From the NCBI RefSeq assembly GCF_000369505.1, contig NZ_KB850055.1, forward strand, positions 1,240,001 through 1,304,000: DNA of 64,000 bases, written 5' to 3'. Position 1 is the first letter of the stretch. Each line of letters opens with the position of its first letter. The position numbers and the translations under genes are program-made. This stretch comes from Acinetobacter sp. NIPH 298. Lineage in GTDB: Bacteria; Pseudomonadota; Gammaproteobacteria; Pseudomonadales; Moraxellaceae. The notes below the pieces were generated by a model that was not told where the DNA came from, made no database searches, and worked only from the letters and a program-made list of their open reading frames with translations. Positions 1 through 8,969 of this stretch are shown in pieces.

Positions 1-598
1 TTGGAAAATGAACCGCGATAATGTCACGCATCGTTGCTTCATCAGGGAATTCAATATAATGGAAGAAACAACGGCGCAAGAATGCATCAGGCAATTCTTT
101 CTCATTATTCGAAGTAATAATCACGATCGGACGCTGTATCGCGGTGACCGTCTCACCTGTTTCATATACATAAAACGACATTTTGTCGAGCTCATGCAAT
201 AAATCATTTGGGAATTCGATATCTGCTTTGTCGATTTCATCAATCAACAACACACAACGTTCTTCACTGGTAAATGCTTCCCATAATTTACCCGGTTTAA
301 TATAGTTTTTAATGTCGTAGACACGATCATCACCTAACTGGCTATCACGCAGTCGTGACACTGCATCATATTCATACAAACCTTGCTGCGCTTTGGTCGT
401 TGATTTGATATGCCAAGTAATGAGCTTTAAACCCAGACTTTCTGCAACCTGTTCAGCAAGTAATGTTTTACCTGTGCCCGGCTCGCCTTTTACCAATAAC
501 GGTTTTTGTAGCGCACGTGCAGCTTTTACTGCAAGTTTCAGGCTATCAGTAGCAATATATTGATCTGTACCAGCGAAGTGTTGTGTATCAGCAGACAT
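1..598 (-). CDS. MoxR-family AAA+ ATPase (partial, C-terminus outside window)
   Basis: I translated this frame by hand; it opens with ATG at 598 and stays open to the window edge, giving 199 codons. Walker A is GEPGTGKT (about residues 38-45) and Walker B is LLIDEID (about 117-123), followed by an ITSNNEKELPDAFLRRC segment holding sensor 1 and the arginine-finger region typical of MoxR AAA+ proteins. MoxR ATPases usually act as chaperone-like remodelers with a von Willebrand factor A protein; a partner gene would lie beyond the left edge. The ATPase assignment is firm; the client is unknown. Confidence 0.9.
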   Translation of the reverse strand, partial: MSADTQHFAGTDQYIATDSLKLAVKAARALQKPLLVKGEPGTGKTLLAEQVAESLGLKLITWHIKSTTKAQQGLYEYDAVSRLRDSQLGDDRVYDIKNYIKPGKLWEAFTSEERCVLLIDEIDKADIEFPNDLLHELDKMSFYVYETGETVTAIQRPIVIITSNNEKELPDAFLRRCFFHYIEFPDEATMRDIIAVHFP

Positions 599-644
599 TT
601 TTAAAACCTTATTTTTCTATCTTTAACAATGTGTGGATGTATAT

Positions 645-1034
645 CTAAACTGAACGTGCAGTTTTATTTGCCGTGTATTTTGACCAGCAAAAGCCAATCA
701 ATAGACCAGTACCAATGACGAATAAAATCAATGATAAGTTCGACCAGATTAAAACATGTTCTTTGGTGAGCACACCAAAAATCAAACCAAAAATGGCAGG
801 TGCTAATGCTGAATTAGGACCTTCTGAAATCGTGGGTGTTGCAAGAATCGCAAAAGCAACAATCCATAGGATTCCACCAATTGGGGTTGGTAAGCGTGTC
901 ATCAAACGATACCAACACCACAATGCAATGAGTGTCCCAGTAACATAAACAATGATTGCAACATTCTCTTCAGGAAATTGATCAAGTACCGAAAGAATGT
1001 TTGCCCATATTGCAGTTAACGTTTCAAGCACCAC
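645..1034 (-). CDS. Small four-helix membrane protein, unknown function
   Basis: A 129-residue protein with about four hydrophobic segments (roughly residues 25-46, 51-70, 78-89 and 97-116) and no catalytic motif that I recognise. Its start overlaps the end of the upstream YcgL gene by 11 bases, so the two are probably translationally coupled. It lies between ycgL and the MoxR gene on the same strand. I expect an inner-membrane protein conserved in Acinetobacter, but I cannot name a family. Coding status is supported by the overlap and by the clean hydrophobic pattern. Confidence 0.75.
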   Translation of the reverse strand: MVLETLTAIWANILSVLDQFPEENVAIIVYVTGTLIALWCWYRLMTRLPTPIGGILWIVAFAILATPTISEGPNSALAPAIFGLIFGVLTKEHVLIWSNLSLILFVIGTGLLIGFCWSKYTANKTARSV

Positions 1035-1329
1035 GCAAACCCTCTGGTTCTACCGCATTTGGATTGATTAATCCCTCAGGCGGCATCTGCATAAAAAAGC
1101 CTTTGGTCTGTAATGAGTCTAAAACATGAAGCACATTTACACGTGCAAGTTTACGTTCAGGATGAAGTTCTAAATGCATCACAAAAGTTGCTTTACCAAA
1201 TGCTTGTAGAACTGTTTCAGGAACACCTTCAAATGGATTTTCGAGTTCCTTGTCATCAGAATGGTTTGGACGAGCAATATACATATACATTTCGTCTTTT
1301 TTGCTCGATCTATAAATATCGCAGTGCAT
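1024..1329 (-). CDS. YcgL domain-containing protein
   Basis: A 101-residue protein opening with [18 protein letters not shown] and carrying the LPPEGL-type segment near the end ([11 protein letters not shown]); both are typical of the small YcgL family (formerly DUF709). The family has no established biochemical role. In gammaproteobacteria ycgL is often next to rnd, and here RNase D lies just upstream on the same strand with about 140 bases between them, which supports the call. The end overlaps the next membrane-protein gene by 11 bases. Confidence 0.88.
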   Translation of the reverse strand: MHCDIYRSSKKDEMYMYIARPNHSDDKELENPFEGVPETVLQAFGKATFVMHLELHPERKLARVNVLHVLDSLQTKGFFMQMPPEGLINPNAVEPEGLRGA

Positions 1330-1467
1330 GTTTACTCACAACTCTTAACAATCTTAGGGGCCGTTGGTCTCGATGTTATCTCAACAGACCATAAACAGCA
1401 TACATGAAAAAAAACACAGGTACATTAATGAATGTTAACGCAACAGTCGAATTTTTGACTACCTTGT

Positions 1468-2610
1468 TTATCTAGAAATTTTCATTTGTGTGGCTAAATA
1501 TTCAGTGTCCTGCTGCAACAGTGCAATCAAGGGTTGTGTCAAAACATCATAACGCCACCCAAGTAAATAGCTTGGTAACTCCTGCTCAGGCAAATGAAAA
1601 ACCACATGCTCATAAATCGCATTCAGCCATTTTTTACGCAGCAAGACTTCTTTTGGTATTCCTGTTTGCATAACAATATCTTCGATCAGCGCATCTACTT
1701 TAGGCGCAACTTCTTTAGAATTACTTTTTACTGGTCGAGCCATTTTTAATGGCCAATCATTTTCAGGAGGTAAAAACTTCAACAAATCTAAAATCGTTCG
1801 ACCATGCTCACGTACCACATTTGGTCGTATTTCTTTGATCTGAGCCAGTTGAAAATTATTGTGTGGGTTCTTTTCCACCAAGTCGAGCATGGTGGTGTTT
1901 TTCAGAATGAAACTGCGTGGCTGGTTCATTGCTTTGGTAATTTGATCGCGCCAAATACTCAATTGTTGTAACTGCATCAGCTCACGGCGTGTATGACGAT
2001 AATTACCAATATTGGTATAAAGCTCAGGAAGCGGTGTTTCCATTGCAATTTCTTTGGTTAAGTTTTGACAATCCTCGAGAACATATTGGTACTGACCTTT
2101 ACGTTGTAGATCATTTTTTAATGCATCTGCCAGTTGAACCAAATACAGCACATCATTTGCCGCATAACACATCTGCTTTTCGGTGAGCGGTCGAGCTAAC
2201 CAATCTGAGCGGGTTTGATCTTTTTCTATATCAATATTTAAGCAAGTTTTGAGCGCATTCTGATAACTCACTTGAAGCCCATGTCCAAGAAATGCCATGG
2301 CCACTTGGGTATCAAAAATATTCTTTAATGGTTTCTGATCAGCATAGTGATAGATCAGATCAATGTCTTCACTACACGCATGGAAAATATTTTGTTGTGC
2401 GTTAAATACTTTTTGCCAAAAATGCGATAAGTCCAGCGCTGCCCCATCCAATAAGGAAACATGTCCATTTAGATTAATTTGGCAGACTCCAAGTTTTGGA
2501 TATAAGGTATCGACCTTAATAAACTCAGTATCAAGTGCATAGGTGGAACATTGTTCCATTTGGGAGAGGAGAACAGCTAAATCGTTTTGCTGTTGGATAA
2601 ATTGAAACAT
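1468..2610 (-). CDS. rnd: Ribonuclease D
   Basis: A 380-residue 3'-5' exoribonuclease of the DEDD family that trims tRNA and other stable RNA 3' ends in the cytoplasm. The exonuclease domain shows DTEF (residues 27-30, first acidic motif), HACSEDID (77-84) and the YxxxD motif around Tyr149-Asp153. An HRDC domain follows in the C-terminal half (around LSIWRDQITKAMNQPRSFIL). Length fits the family. The start is preceded by a GAGC stretch. The ycgL gene follows on the same strand, as in related bacteria. The 287 bases upstream, towards recR, are AT-rich and hold no gene that I can see. Confidence 0.95.
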   Translation of the reverse strand: MFQFIQQQNDLAVLLSQMEQCSTYALDTEFIKVDTLYPKLGVCQINLNGHVSLLDGAALDLSHFWQKVFNAQQNIFHACSEDIDLIYHYADQKPLKNIFDTQVAMAFLGHGLQVSYQNALKTCLNIDIEKDQTRSDWLARPLTEKQMCYAANDVLYLVQLADALKNDLQRKGQYQYVLEDCQNLTKEIAMETPLPELYTNIGNYRHTRRELMQLQQLSIWRDQITKAMNQPRSFILKNTTMLDLVEKNPHNNFQLAQIKEIRPNVVREHGRTILDLLKFLPPENDWPLKMARPVKSNSKEVAPKVDALIEDIVMQTGIPKEVLLRKKWLNAIYEHVVFHLPEQELPSYLLGWRYDVLTQPLIALLQQDTEYLATQMKISR

Positions 2611-2897
2611 ATTTGCTCAAATACAATAATAAAAGAACCATTGGCGACTAAACTGTTAAATACAGTCATCGTACATGCGAGATTAAATGTAAAAAATTAA
2701 TCAGTATTCCACATACACAACATGAAATTACTCCTATTCCCTTTAATCAAAAAACGAAAATCCTTTTCGCCCGCCAATAGTGCCATAAATTCCAGCAAAT
2801 AGATCTAGAATAATGTTAGACAAAATGTAAAAGTTAATTATTTGTTTAAATTAACAACATGAATTTAAAATAAATATAAGAAAATAGCATGAATCTG

Positions 2898-3494
2898 CTA
2901 TTTCATCCGCATCCGATTATGGACTGCCTGACTCAAAGTATGGCTATCCACATATTCTAACTCGCCACCTTGTGGTACACCTTGTGCAATCCGAGTCATA
3001 TGAAGTGGTAAGTGTTTGGTTGCTTCTACCAAATAATGTGCTGTAGCCTGACCTTCAACCGTTGCGTTGGTGGCCAAAATCACTTCTTGGATTTTGCCTT
3101 CGCTTAACCGTTGGATCAGATATGGAATACCGATTTCTTCTGGACCAATACCATCTAAAGGTGACAAATGTCCACCCAATACATGATACTTGCCCCGAAA
3201 ACTACCACTTTGCTCGATTGCCATCACATCTGCTGGGGATTCAACCACACATAACAGTTGCTCATCACGTTCAACTGAAGCACAAATATCACAGATTTCA
3301 TTTTCAGTTAAAGAGTGGCAAATATGACATTCATGAATATGACTAGATGCTTCATGCAAGGCATAAGATAAAGCAAATGCGCCTTCACGATTTTTCATTA
3401 ATAAATGTAAGGCCATACGCTGGGCGGATTTCGGACCAACACTCGGCAAAATACGTAATGCATGAACCAACTGTTCAAATCGTTCGCTAAACAT
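2898..3494 (-). CDS. recR: Recombination mediator RecR
   Basis: A 198-residue RecR that works with RecF/RecO to load RecA at gapped DNA. Visible parts are the N-terminal helix-hairpin-helix region (LPSVGPKSAQRMALHLL), a four-cysteine zinc finger (Cys56, Cys59, Cys68, Cys71), the Toprim domain (VVESPADVMAIEQ) and the C-terminal GVPQGGELEYVD segment. Length matches the family. The order metZ-ybaB-recR on one strand is notable because ybaB-recR more often follows dnaX; dnaX is not in this window. Confidence 0.97.
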   Translation of the reverse strand: MFSERFEQLVHALRILPSVGPKSAQRMALHLLMKNREGAFALSYALHEASSHIHECHICHSLTENEICDICASVERDEQLLCVVESPADVMAIEQSGSFRGKYHVLGGHLSPLDGIGPEEIGIPYLIQRLSEGKIQEVILATNATVEGQATAHYLVEATKHLPLHMTRIAQGVPQGGELEYVDSHTLSQAVHNRMRMK

Positions 3495-3600
3495 AAAAAT
3501 TGATACTTCTTAGGAAAGTCCTCCTCATCTCTCATTCTTACAATGCTTGAGTTGCATCGCATGGAGAAATCCCAAAAATCAATTATTGCTATTTAAGGGA

Positions 3601-3627
3601 AAGCTCCCTTTATGACAAAGGGAGCTT
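3601..3627. repeat. Perfect 11-bp stem-loop between ybaB and recR
   Basis: AAGCTCCCTTT is followed by a five-base loop and its exact complement. Neither strand has a good U-tract right after it, so it is weak as an intrinsic terminator. It shares a CCCTTTAT...AAAGGG core with the stem-loop at 5214-5242 on the other side of metZ, which suggests a small dispersed hairpin repeat. Confidence 0.5.
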
Positions 3628-3648
3628 AGAGGAAGGATTAAATTTAAA

Positions 3649-3978
3649 TTAGAACAAACCTGATAAACCTGGTGGTAAACCCATGCCTGTATTTGCACCT
3701 TGTAGCTTCTGTTCAGAAATAGCTTCAACTTGACGCGCTGCATCATTGATTGCAACAACAATCAAATCTTCGATAATGTCAGCTTCGTCTTGCAACAGTT
3801 CTGGACTGATTTCGATACGCTTAACGACATTGCGACAAGTCATGGTCACTTTAACCAAGCCACCACCCGCTTCAGCATGAACCTCGGTATTTGCAAGCTC
3901 TTCTTTCGCTTTTTTAAGATTCACTTCCATGTCTTTTTGCATGCGTTGAGCTTGCTGCATGAGCATATTAATGTTCAT
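3649..3978 (-). CDS. YbaB/EbfC family nucleoid-associated protein
   Basis: A 109-residue protein that opens [17 protein letters not shown] and carries the conserved [11 protein letters not shown] region, both characteristic of the YbaB/EbfC DNA-binding family. The protein forms a dimer that binds DNA as a nucleoid-associated factor. The C-terminus ([12 protein letters not shown]) is also typical. It starts 12 bases after metZ ends and lies about 150 bases upstream of recR; co-occurrence with recR is the classic context. Confidence 0.93.
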   Translation of the reverse strand: MNINMLMQQAQRMQKDMEVNLKKAKEELANTEVHAEAGGGLVKVTMTCRNVVKRIEISPELLQDEADIIEDLIVVAINDAARQVEAISEQKLQGANTGMGLPPGLSGLF

Positions 3979-3990
3979 AAGTCTCTCTCG

Positions 3991-5178
3991 TTAAATTAAA
4001 TCTAAACCACGTGATATATCGCGAATAATATCATCAATATCTTCTAAGCCTACAGAAACACGAATTAAACCCTCTTCAATTCCTGCAGCTTGTTTGGCCT
4101 CAGCCGACATTCTACCATGCGAGGTGGTTGCTGGATGCGTGATTGTCGACTTTACATCACCCAAATTACTGGTAATAGATAAAAACCGAGTATTATCAAT
4201 CACAGTCCAAGCACCTTGGCGTTCACCTCTCACAACAAATGATACGACTCCACCAAAACCTTTTTGCTGTCTTTTCGCAAGTTCATGACCTGGATGATCA
4301 GGTAAACCCGCATAGTATACTTTTTCAACCTTATCGTGTTGGTGTAACCATTCAGCAAGCTTTTGGGCACTTTCACAATGTGCTTTCATACGAATGCTGA
4401 GCGTTTCTAAACCTTTAAGGAAAATCCACGCATTAAACGGGCTCATTGAATTGCCTAAAGTACGAATAACACCATTTACTTCTTCAAGCAAATCGTGTTT
4501 CCCCACCACTGCACCGCCTAAAGCTCGACCTTGACCATCAATATATTTGGTTGCTGAATATACAATCAAATCAGCACCAAACTTAATCGGTTGTTGTAAA
4601 ACTGGTGTGCAGAAACAGTTATCAACCGCAAACAATGCACCATGCGCATGGGCAATATCAGCGATGGCTTGCATATCACCCACTTGAGCCAATGGATTAG
4701 ACGGCGTTTCAATAAACAGTAAACGTGTATTTGGTTGAATTGCCTGTTTCCAGCCGTCAAGATCACCTAGATCGACAAAAGTCACTTCAACCGCAAATTT
4801 AGCGACATATTTTTCAAACAAGGCAATGATTGAACCAAAAACAGCACGTGAGCAAATCACATGATCGCCTGCTTTCAGATACGCCATACAGATTGCATGT
4901 ACAGCCGCCATGCCTGAACTAGTTGCAACCGCACGCTCTGCACCATCAAGTACAGCTAAACGCTTTTCAAAAGCTTGTACAGTTGGGTTGGTATAACGTG
5001 AATAGGTATTTCCTGCAATTTGCCCAGAAAATTTTGCAGCAGCATCAGCGGCGCTTTCACAAACAAACGATGACGTTAAAAAAATAGGCTCACTATGTTC
5101 ACCTTCAAAAGTACGATTATGTCCCGTACGAATGGCGAGTGTTTCAAGTTGATATTCTAAATCATCGCTTGGATTCAT
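3991..5178 (-). CDS. metZ: O-succinylhomoserine sulfhydrylase (Cys/Met metabolism PLP enzyme)
   Basis: A 395-residue gamma-family PLP enzyme. The PLP-lysine region reads YSATKYIDGQGRALGG, and the N-terminal LAIRTGHNRTFEGEHSEPIFLTSSF and central VDNCFCTP segments fit MetZ. It would make homocysteine from O-succinylhomoserine and sulfide (direct sulfhydrylation) in methionine synthesis. Cystathionine gamma-synthase or O-acetylhomoserine sulfhydrylase are related alternatives, but GQGRALGG and the length favour MetZ. ybaB follows after 12 bases, so transcription probably continues into ybaB-recR. Confidence 0.88.
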   Translation of the reverse strand: MNPSDDLEYQLETLAIRTGHNRTFEGEHSEPIFLTSSFVCESAADAAAKFSGQIAGNTYSRYTNPTVQAFEKRLAVLDGAERAVATSSGMAAVHAICMAYLKAGDHVICSRAVFGSIIALFEKYVAKFAVEVTFVDLGDLDGWKQAIQPNTRLLFIETPSNPLAQVGDMQAIADIAHAHGALFAVDNCFCTPVLQQPIKFGADLIVYSATKYIDGQGRALGGAVVGKHDLLEEVNGVIRTLGNSMSPFNAWIFLKGLETLSIRMKAHCESAQKLAEWLHQHDKVEKVYYAGLPDHPGHELAKRQQKGFGGVVSFVVRGERQGAWTVIDNTRFLSITSNLGDVKSTITHPATTSHGRMSAEAKQAAGIEEGLIRVSVGLEDIDDIIRDISRGLDLI

Positions 5179-5213
5179 GGTTTTATATGCCTTATGATCA
5201 ATGGTCCTAATCC

Positions 5214-5242
5214 CCCTTTATAAAAAGCTTTTTCATAAAGGG
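5214..5242. repeat. Stem-loop upstream of metZ
   Basis: CCCTTTAT and ATAAAGGG arms enclose an inner self-complementary AAAAAGCTTTTT, making one long hairpin in the metZ/hydrolase divergent intergenic region. It resembles the hairpin at 3601-3627. Function is unknown; it may sit in the metZ leader. Confidence 0.45.
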
Positions 5243-5364
5243 ATTATCAAATCCTATCTATATATGCCAACATTTTGATCGCCTAGGGTATTTAAGGTCA
5301 AGGTATAAGATGAAATTATCGCTTAGACTTCGCGCAATCTTGACTCATGATGAGACTTTAAAAG

Positions 5365-6450
5365 ATGAAATCACTTGTGGAACTACAAAAAGTAAATTTT
5401 AAACACCTCGCAATGCGCATATTTGAAGCAGACAAACTGGTGTTATCTCAATCTACCCCCTATCAAGTGATTGCTCAGTTTAAACAAACACGTGTCCGCT
5501 TTTACGCCTCAGAGAACAAACGTTTTAAAGAACCTCTTGTCTTTGTTGCTCCTCTAGCGATCAATATGGATATTTACGACTTATATCCCTATCGCTCTTT
5601 GGTGAAGCATTTTCAAGAAGCTGGATTTGATGTTTATTTAATTGACTGGGGCAAGCTCACCTATAAAAATTATCGTGTTGATTTCCTATCTTTTATTGAT
5701 AAATTTATTCCTAAATGTATCGACGCGATTCAGCAACACTCAAACTCAGAAAAAATCTCTTTACATGGATGGAGTATGGCGGGCGTATTCGTCACGCTTT
5801 ATACCGCACAGCATCAACCTAGTGTGGTGAAAAACCTAATTGTTCTAGGCAGCCCAATTGACAGTTATGCTTCAGGCTATATTGGCAAACTGTATAAAAC
5901 CTTGGCATCGATCACCACTCGCAATGCCACAATCAAGGACTATGTCTACAATCGACTCCCTAAATTGATGATTCATTCACCGGGTTTCTTAAATTCACTC
6001 GGATTTAAGTTACTTGATCCCAAAGGTTGGATCGATGGCAATATTCAATTATTAAAAAATTTAGATAATCTTAAATTAGTCCAAGAAGATGCAACGCTGA
6101 GCCACTTCTTAAACAATATGATTGATTATCCGGGTGGTGTGAATCAAGACATGCTTTTTAATGTCTGGCTACAAAATCCTTTAAAAAATGGCGCGATCAC
6201 ACTCCAAGATAAAACCATTGAACTAAAAAATATTGATTGTTCTTTACTGGTGGGTGCTGGAAAGTCAGATCAACTTGTTACTTCCGAGTCAGCATTTCCG
6301 CTGACCCAGTTGACAAATAGTCAAGATGTCACGTTTACTCTTATACCTGGCGGGCACTTAGGTTTAATGTCTAGTCAAAACAGTTCAATCGAGTTTTGGC
6401 CGACATTCACCACTTGGTTAGCTGAACGTTCAACTCCAATGAAGGAATAA
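5365..6450 (+). CDS. PhaC-like alpha/beta hydrolase with serine nucleophile
   Basis: A 361-residue alpha/beta hydrolase that resembles a trimmed polyhydroxyalkanoate synthase. The YLIDWG strand (91-96), the nucleophile elbow HGWSMAG with Ser137, a D at 302 (GKSDQLV) and His331 (PGGHLG) give a Ser-Asp-His triad. True PhaC enzymes carry Cys at the nucleophile position and are usually longer, so this is more likely a hydrolase, depolymerase or transferase than a polymer synthase. The next gene starts 3 bases after the stop codon, so the pair is an operon. Confidence 0.75.
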   Translation: MKSLVELQKVNFKHLAMRIFEADKLVLSQSTPYQVIAQFKQTRVRFYASENKRFKEPLVFVAPLAINMDIYDLYPYRSLVKHFQEAGFDVYLIDWGKLTYKNYRVDFLSFIDKFIPKCIDAIQQHSNSEKISLHGWSMAGVFVTLYTAQHQPSVVKNLIVLGSPIDSYASGYIGKLYKTLASITTRNATIKDYVYNRLPKLMIHSPGFLNSLGFKLLDPKGWIDGNIQLLKNLDNLKLVQEDATLSHFLNNMIDYPGGVNQDMLFNVWLQNPLKNGAITLQDKTIELKNIDCSLLVGAGKSDQLVTSESAFPLTQLTNSQDVTFTLIPGGHLGLMSSQNSSIEFWPTFTTWLAERSTPMKE

Positions 6451-6453
6451 GCG

Positions 6454-7326
6454 ATGATTCAATCTGTTGCATTTATCGGTTTAGGCGCGATGGGCTATCG
6501 CATGGCGGCACATTTACCAAAACATTTCGATCAAGTCTTGGTCTGGAATCGCAATTTTAGTAAGGCTGAACAACACGCAACAGAATATGGAACTATCGCT
6601 GCTGAGCTGTCTCAGGCAGCACAAGCAGATATTATTTTTTCTTGTTTACCGACGAGTAATGATGTTGAAAGCTTAATAGACAGTATTCAAATCAAATCTG
6701 GGTCGATTTGGATTGATTGTACCAGCGGTGTTCCTGAGGCAGCGCAGCGTCTTGCAGAAAAACTTAAACTTCAAAATGTTGATTTCTTAGATGCACCTGT
6801 CAGCGGTCAAACCATTGGTGCTGAGAATGCGACTTTAACGGTTATGGTGGGTGGAAATGTTGATGCTTTTGAACGTGCATACCCTGCGATGGCTGCGGTT
6901 GGGAAATTGATTCAACACGTAGGTGATTCTGGTGCTGGTTTTGCGGTAAAAGCGATTAATAATATGTTACTCGCCGTGAATTTGTGGTCAGTTGCGGAAG
7001 GTTTTTCTACACTAAAAGCGCATGGTGTCAATTTAGATGCCGCACTTAATTGTATTAATGCTTCTAGCGGTAAAAGCTTAGTCACGGAGAATATCTTTCC
7101 TCAGCGTGTTCTGAGCCGTGAATTCCCTGTGACCTTTGCTCTACCTTTACTGGCTAAAGATACAGGGATTGCTTTGGATTTGGTTCATCAAGCAAAACTA
7201 CCAGCGCCTATACTCGCTTTAACGCAAAGTTTGATTCAAGCTGCAAGTTTGACTGCTGAGCCGAATAGTGATTTCTCTGCTGCTGTAAAAATGTATGAGT
7301 CTTGGAGCAAAATTACGCTGGAATAA
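6454..7326 (+). CDS. 3-hydroxyisobutyrate dehydrogenase-like NAD(P) oxidoreductase
   Basis: A 290-residue beta-hydroxyacid dehydrogenase. It has the N-terminal Rossmann motif GLGAMG (around 9-14), the substrate loop DAPVSGQTIGAENATLTVMVGG, and the catalytic-lysine helix GAGFAVKAINNMLL. Family members oxidise 3-hydroxyisobutyrate or reduce tartronate or succinate semialdehyde; the substrate cannot be chosen from sequence. It is translated right behind the PhaC-like hydrolase, so the two may act on the same 3-hydroxyacyl compound (inference). Confidence 0.85.
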   Translation: MIQSVAFIGLGAMGYRMAAHLPKHFDQVLVWNRNFSKAEQHATEYGTIAAELSQAAQADIIFSCLPTSNDVESLIDSIQIKSGSIWIDCTSGVPEAAQRLAEKLKLQNVDFLDAPVSGQTIGAENATLTVMVGGNVDAFERAYPAMAAVGKLIQHVGDSGAGFAVKAINNMLLAVNLWSVAEGFSTLKAHGVNLDAALNCINASSGKSLVTENIFPQRVLSREFPVTFALPLLAKDTGIALDLVHQAKLPAPILALTQSLIQAASLTAEPNSDFSAAVKMYESWSKITLE

Positions 7327-7377
7327 GACATCTACACTTAAAAATTTTATGGCGTAAATTTTTCTCTTTATAATGTT

Positions 7378-7403
7378 AAAAGCCGCTCTTTTGAGCGGTT
7401 TTT
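7378..7403 (+). terminator. Intrinsic terminator after the hydrolase/dehydrogenase operon
   Basis: CCGCTC, a TTTT loop and GAGCGG are followed by a run of T. It lies about 55 bases after the dehydrogenase stop and separates this operon from the MoeA-like gene. Confidence 0.85.
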
Positions 7404-7463
7404 AATGATGATAAATAAAATAATTTACTACAGTAACAGATAGTTACGCTGCTAGTGCTCTAG

Positions 7464-8891
7464 ATGTATCTTGGACTCATATTTATGCACAAACTTCCTG
7501 TACCCGAAAATCTTCCATATGATCTGACTACAATCTACTATCGCCTTTTTATGCAGCTTCCTCTGGGGGAGTTAAAGGAGACAATAGACTTAGAAGCAGC
7601 GCTTAACCAAGTGAACGCAAGTGATGTCTATGCTTTACAGGATTATCCACCCCATAATCTGTCAGCTTACGTAGGTTGGACTATCAATTCAGAATCAACT
7701 CAAACTGTGAGTAAAGAGCATCCACTAGTAATCAATGATCTATATTTTTGGGGACAACAACTCTATCATTCACTAAATCCATATAAATTGGAGCTGAGCG
7801 GCCAAAATTTACTAAAAATCCCTCAATATACAAGACTCCCAAAATATGTTGATGCTATCATTTCTGAAAACGATCAGCGTTTAGATATTTCTGATTATGA
7901 TAATAAAAAAATTATAGCGCCTGTCTCTACAATGCAAGGTGTTATTCAGCAAGGCAGTGTAATTAAAAAAGGTGATCTGATCTTAGCTAAAAATGAGAAA
8001 ATCTCACCAGAAAAATTGATTGCACTAAGACGTGCAGGAATTAAAGAACTAACAATTTATAGAACTCTACGAATTCTGGTTGTTAGTATGCATACTTTTG
8101 ACGAAGAGCATTCACTTTGTGAAGAAAGCTTGTATGTTAAAGACGTATTGAAAACGTGGGGTTATAACGATGTCGATATAAAACTGCTTAAACCACAGCG
8201 TTATGATTCAGCATTCAATAGTCTAAAGAAAGAAAAAGACCCTGCTTTAGAAGAAACATTAACAACAGATTGGGAAAGTTATAATCATTTTTTTGAAGAT
8301 CATATTCCAAATTTTGATGTCATGATTCTATGTACACATAAGAATGTTGGTGGTTCCGTATTTTCAATCGGAAAAATTGCGGCCTTTGATCCAAGTAGTA
8401 CGGCGTTAAATTATGAGACTCGTTTTATTCCCGCCAGTGAAATGAGTATCCTTAAAAGTTTGCCTAGAAAGCCCCCTGTGCGTGAAACTGTACAGCTATA
8501 TGATGATCAGGGTAATCATAGAGGTTCCAAGACCGTCACCACAGAAGATAAAACAACGATCATTAATTTGCCTGGCGATATGCGAGATATTGCCTTATTG
8601 ATGCATTTAATAGTGAAGTATATATTAAATAAACATATCCCAGATTTTCTCAGCAATATCTTTTTAAAAGGCCAAATCAATCAAGAAATTGAGACTGACC
8701 AAAAGAAAAAGAAATTGTTATGGGGCAAATATCAACTACATGATGATGGCCAATATTCTATTGAGATCATTGAAAAGCAATGCTCATATCAAATTGAACC
8801 TTTTCTTACCGCGAACTGTATTGTAATCATCTCTTTTGCTGAACAGCCGATTCAAGCAAATGAAATCGTTTATTTTATGAAGATTGATTAA
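7464..8891 (+). CDS. Highly divergent MoeA-family protein
   Basis: A 475-residue protein that I read as a degenerate molybdopterin molybdotransferase. The domain order follows MoeA: a DLEAALNQVNASDVYALQDYPP segment where MoeA has its conserved DxPPFdnSAMDGYA (here SAYVGW instead of SAMDGYA); then GVIQQGSVIKKGDLILAKN and LRRAGIKELTIYRTLRILVV, matching the GxxIrxGedI and RVailsTGdEL regions; then a MoCF-like region ending INLPGDMRD where MoeA has GLPGNPVS. The usual GGxSxGdyD loop is replaced. Residues needed for molybdate insertion therefore look lost. The start may be ATG 7464 or ATG 7485; neither has a clear ribosome binding site. No other molybdenum cofactor gene is nearby. Confidence 0.65.
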   Translation: MYLGLIFMHKLPVPENLPYDLTTIYYRLFMQLPLGELKETIDLEAALNQVNASDVYALQDYPPHNLSAYVGWTINSESTQTVSKEHPLVINDLYFWGQQLYHSLNPYKLELSGQNLLKIPQYTRLPKYVDAIISENDQRLDISDYDNKKIIAPVSTMQGVIQQGSVIKKGDLILAKNEKISPEKLIALRRAGIKELTIYRTLRILVVSMHTFDEEHSLCEESLYVKDVLKTWGYNDVDIKLLKPQRYDSAFNSLKKEKDPALEETLTTDWESYNHFFEDHIPNFDVMILCTHKNVGGSVFSIGKIAAFDPSSTALNYETRFIPASEMSILKSLPRKPPVRETVQLYDDQGNHRGSKTVTTEDKTTIINLPGDMRDIALLMHLIVKYILNKHIPDFLSNIFLKGQINQEIETDQKKKKLLWGKYQLHDDGQYSIEIIEKQCSYQIEPFLTANCIVIISFAEQPIQANEIVYFMKID

Positions 8892-8924
8892 ATGTAAATT
8901 TATAACCAGTGCTATATATTGCAT

Positions 8925-8959
8925 AAAAAACCATAGCTTAATTTTTGTTATGGTTTTTT
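8925..8959. terminator. Bidirectional terminator between convergent genes
   Basis: AAAAAACCATA pairs with TATGGTTTTTT across a 13-base loop, giving U-tracts on both strands. It separates the MoeA-like gene from the convergent small secreted-protein gene. Confidence 0.85.
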
Positions 8960-8969
8960 ATTAGCAAAA

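Noticed and set aside
8..202. 64-codon plus-strand open frame
   Set aside because: It is the antisense shadow of the MoxR ATPase, whose minus-strand frame carries Walker A and B motifs.
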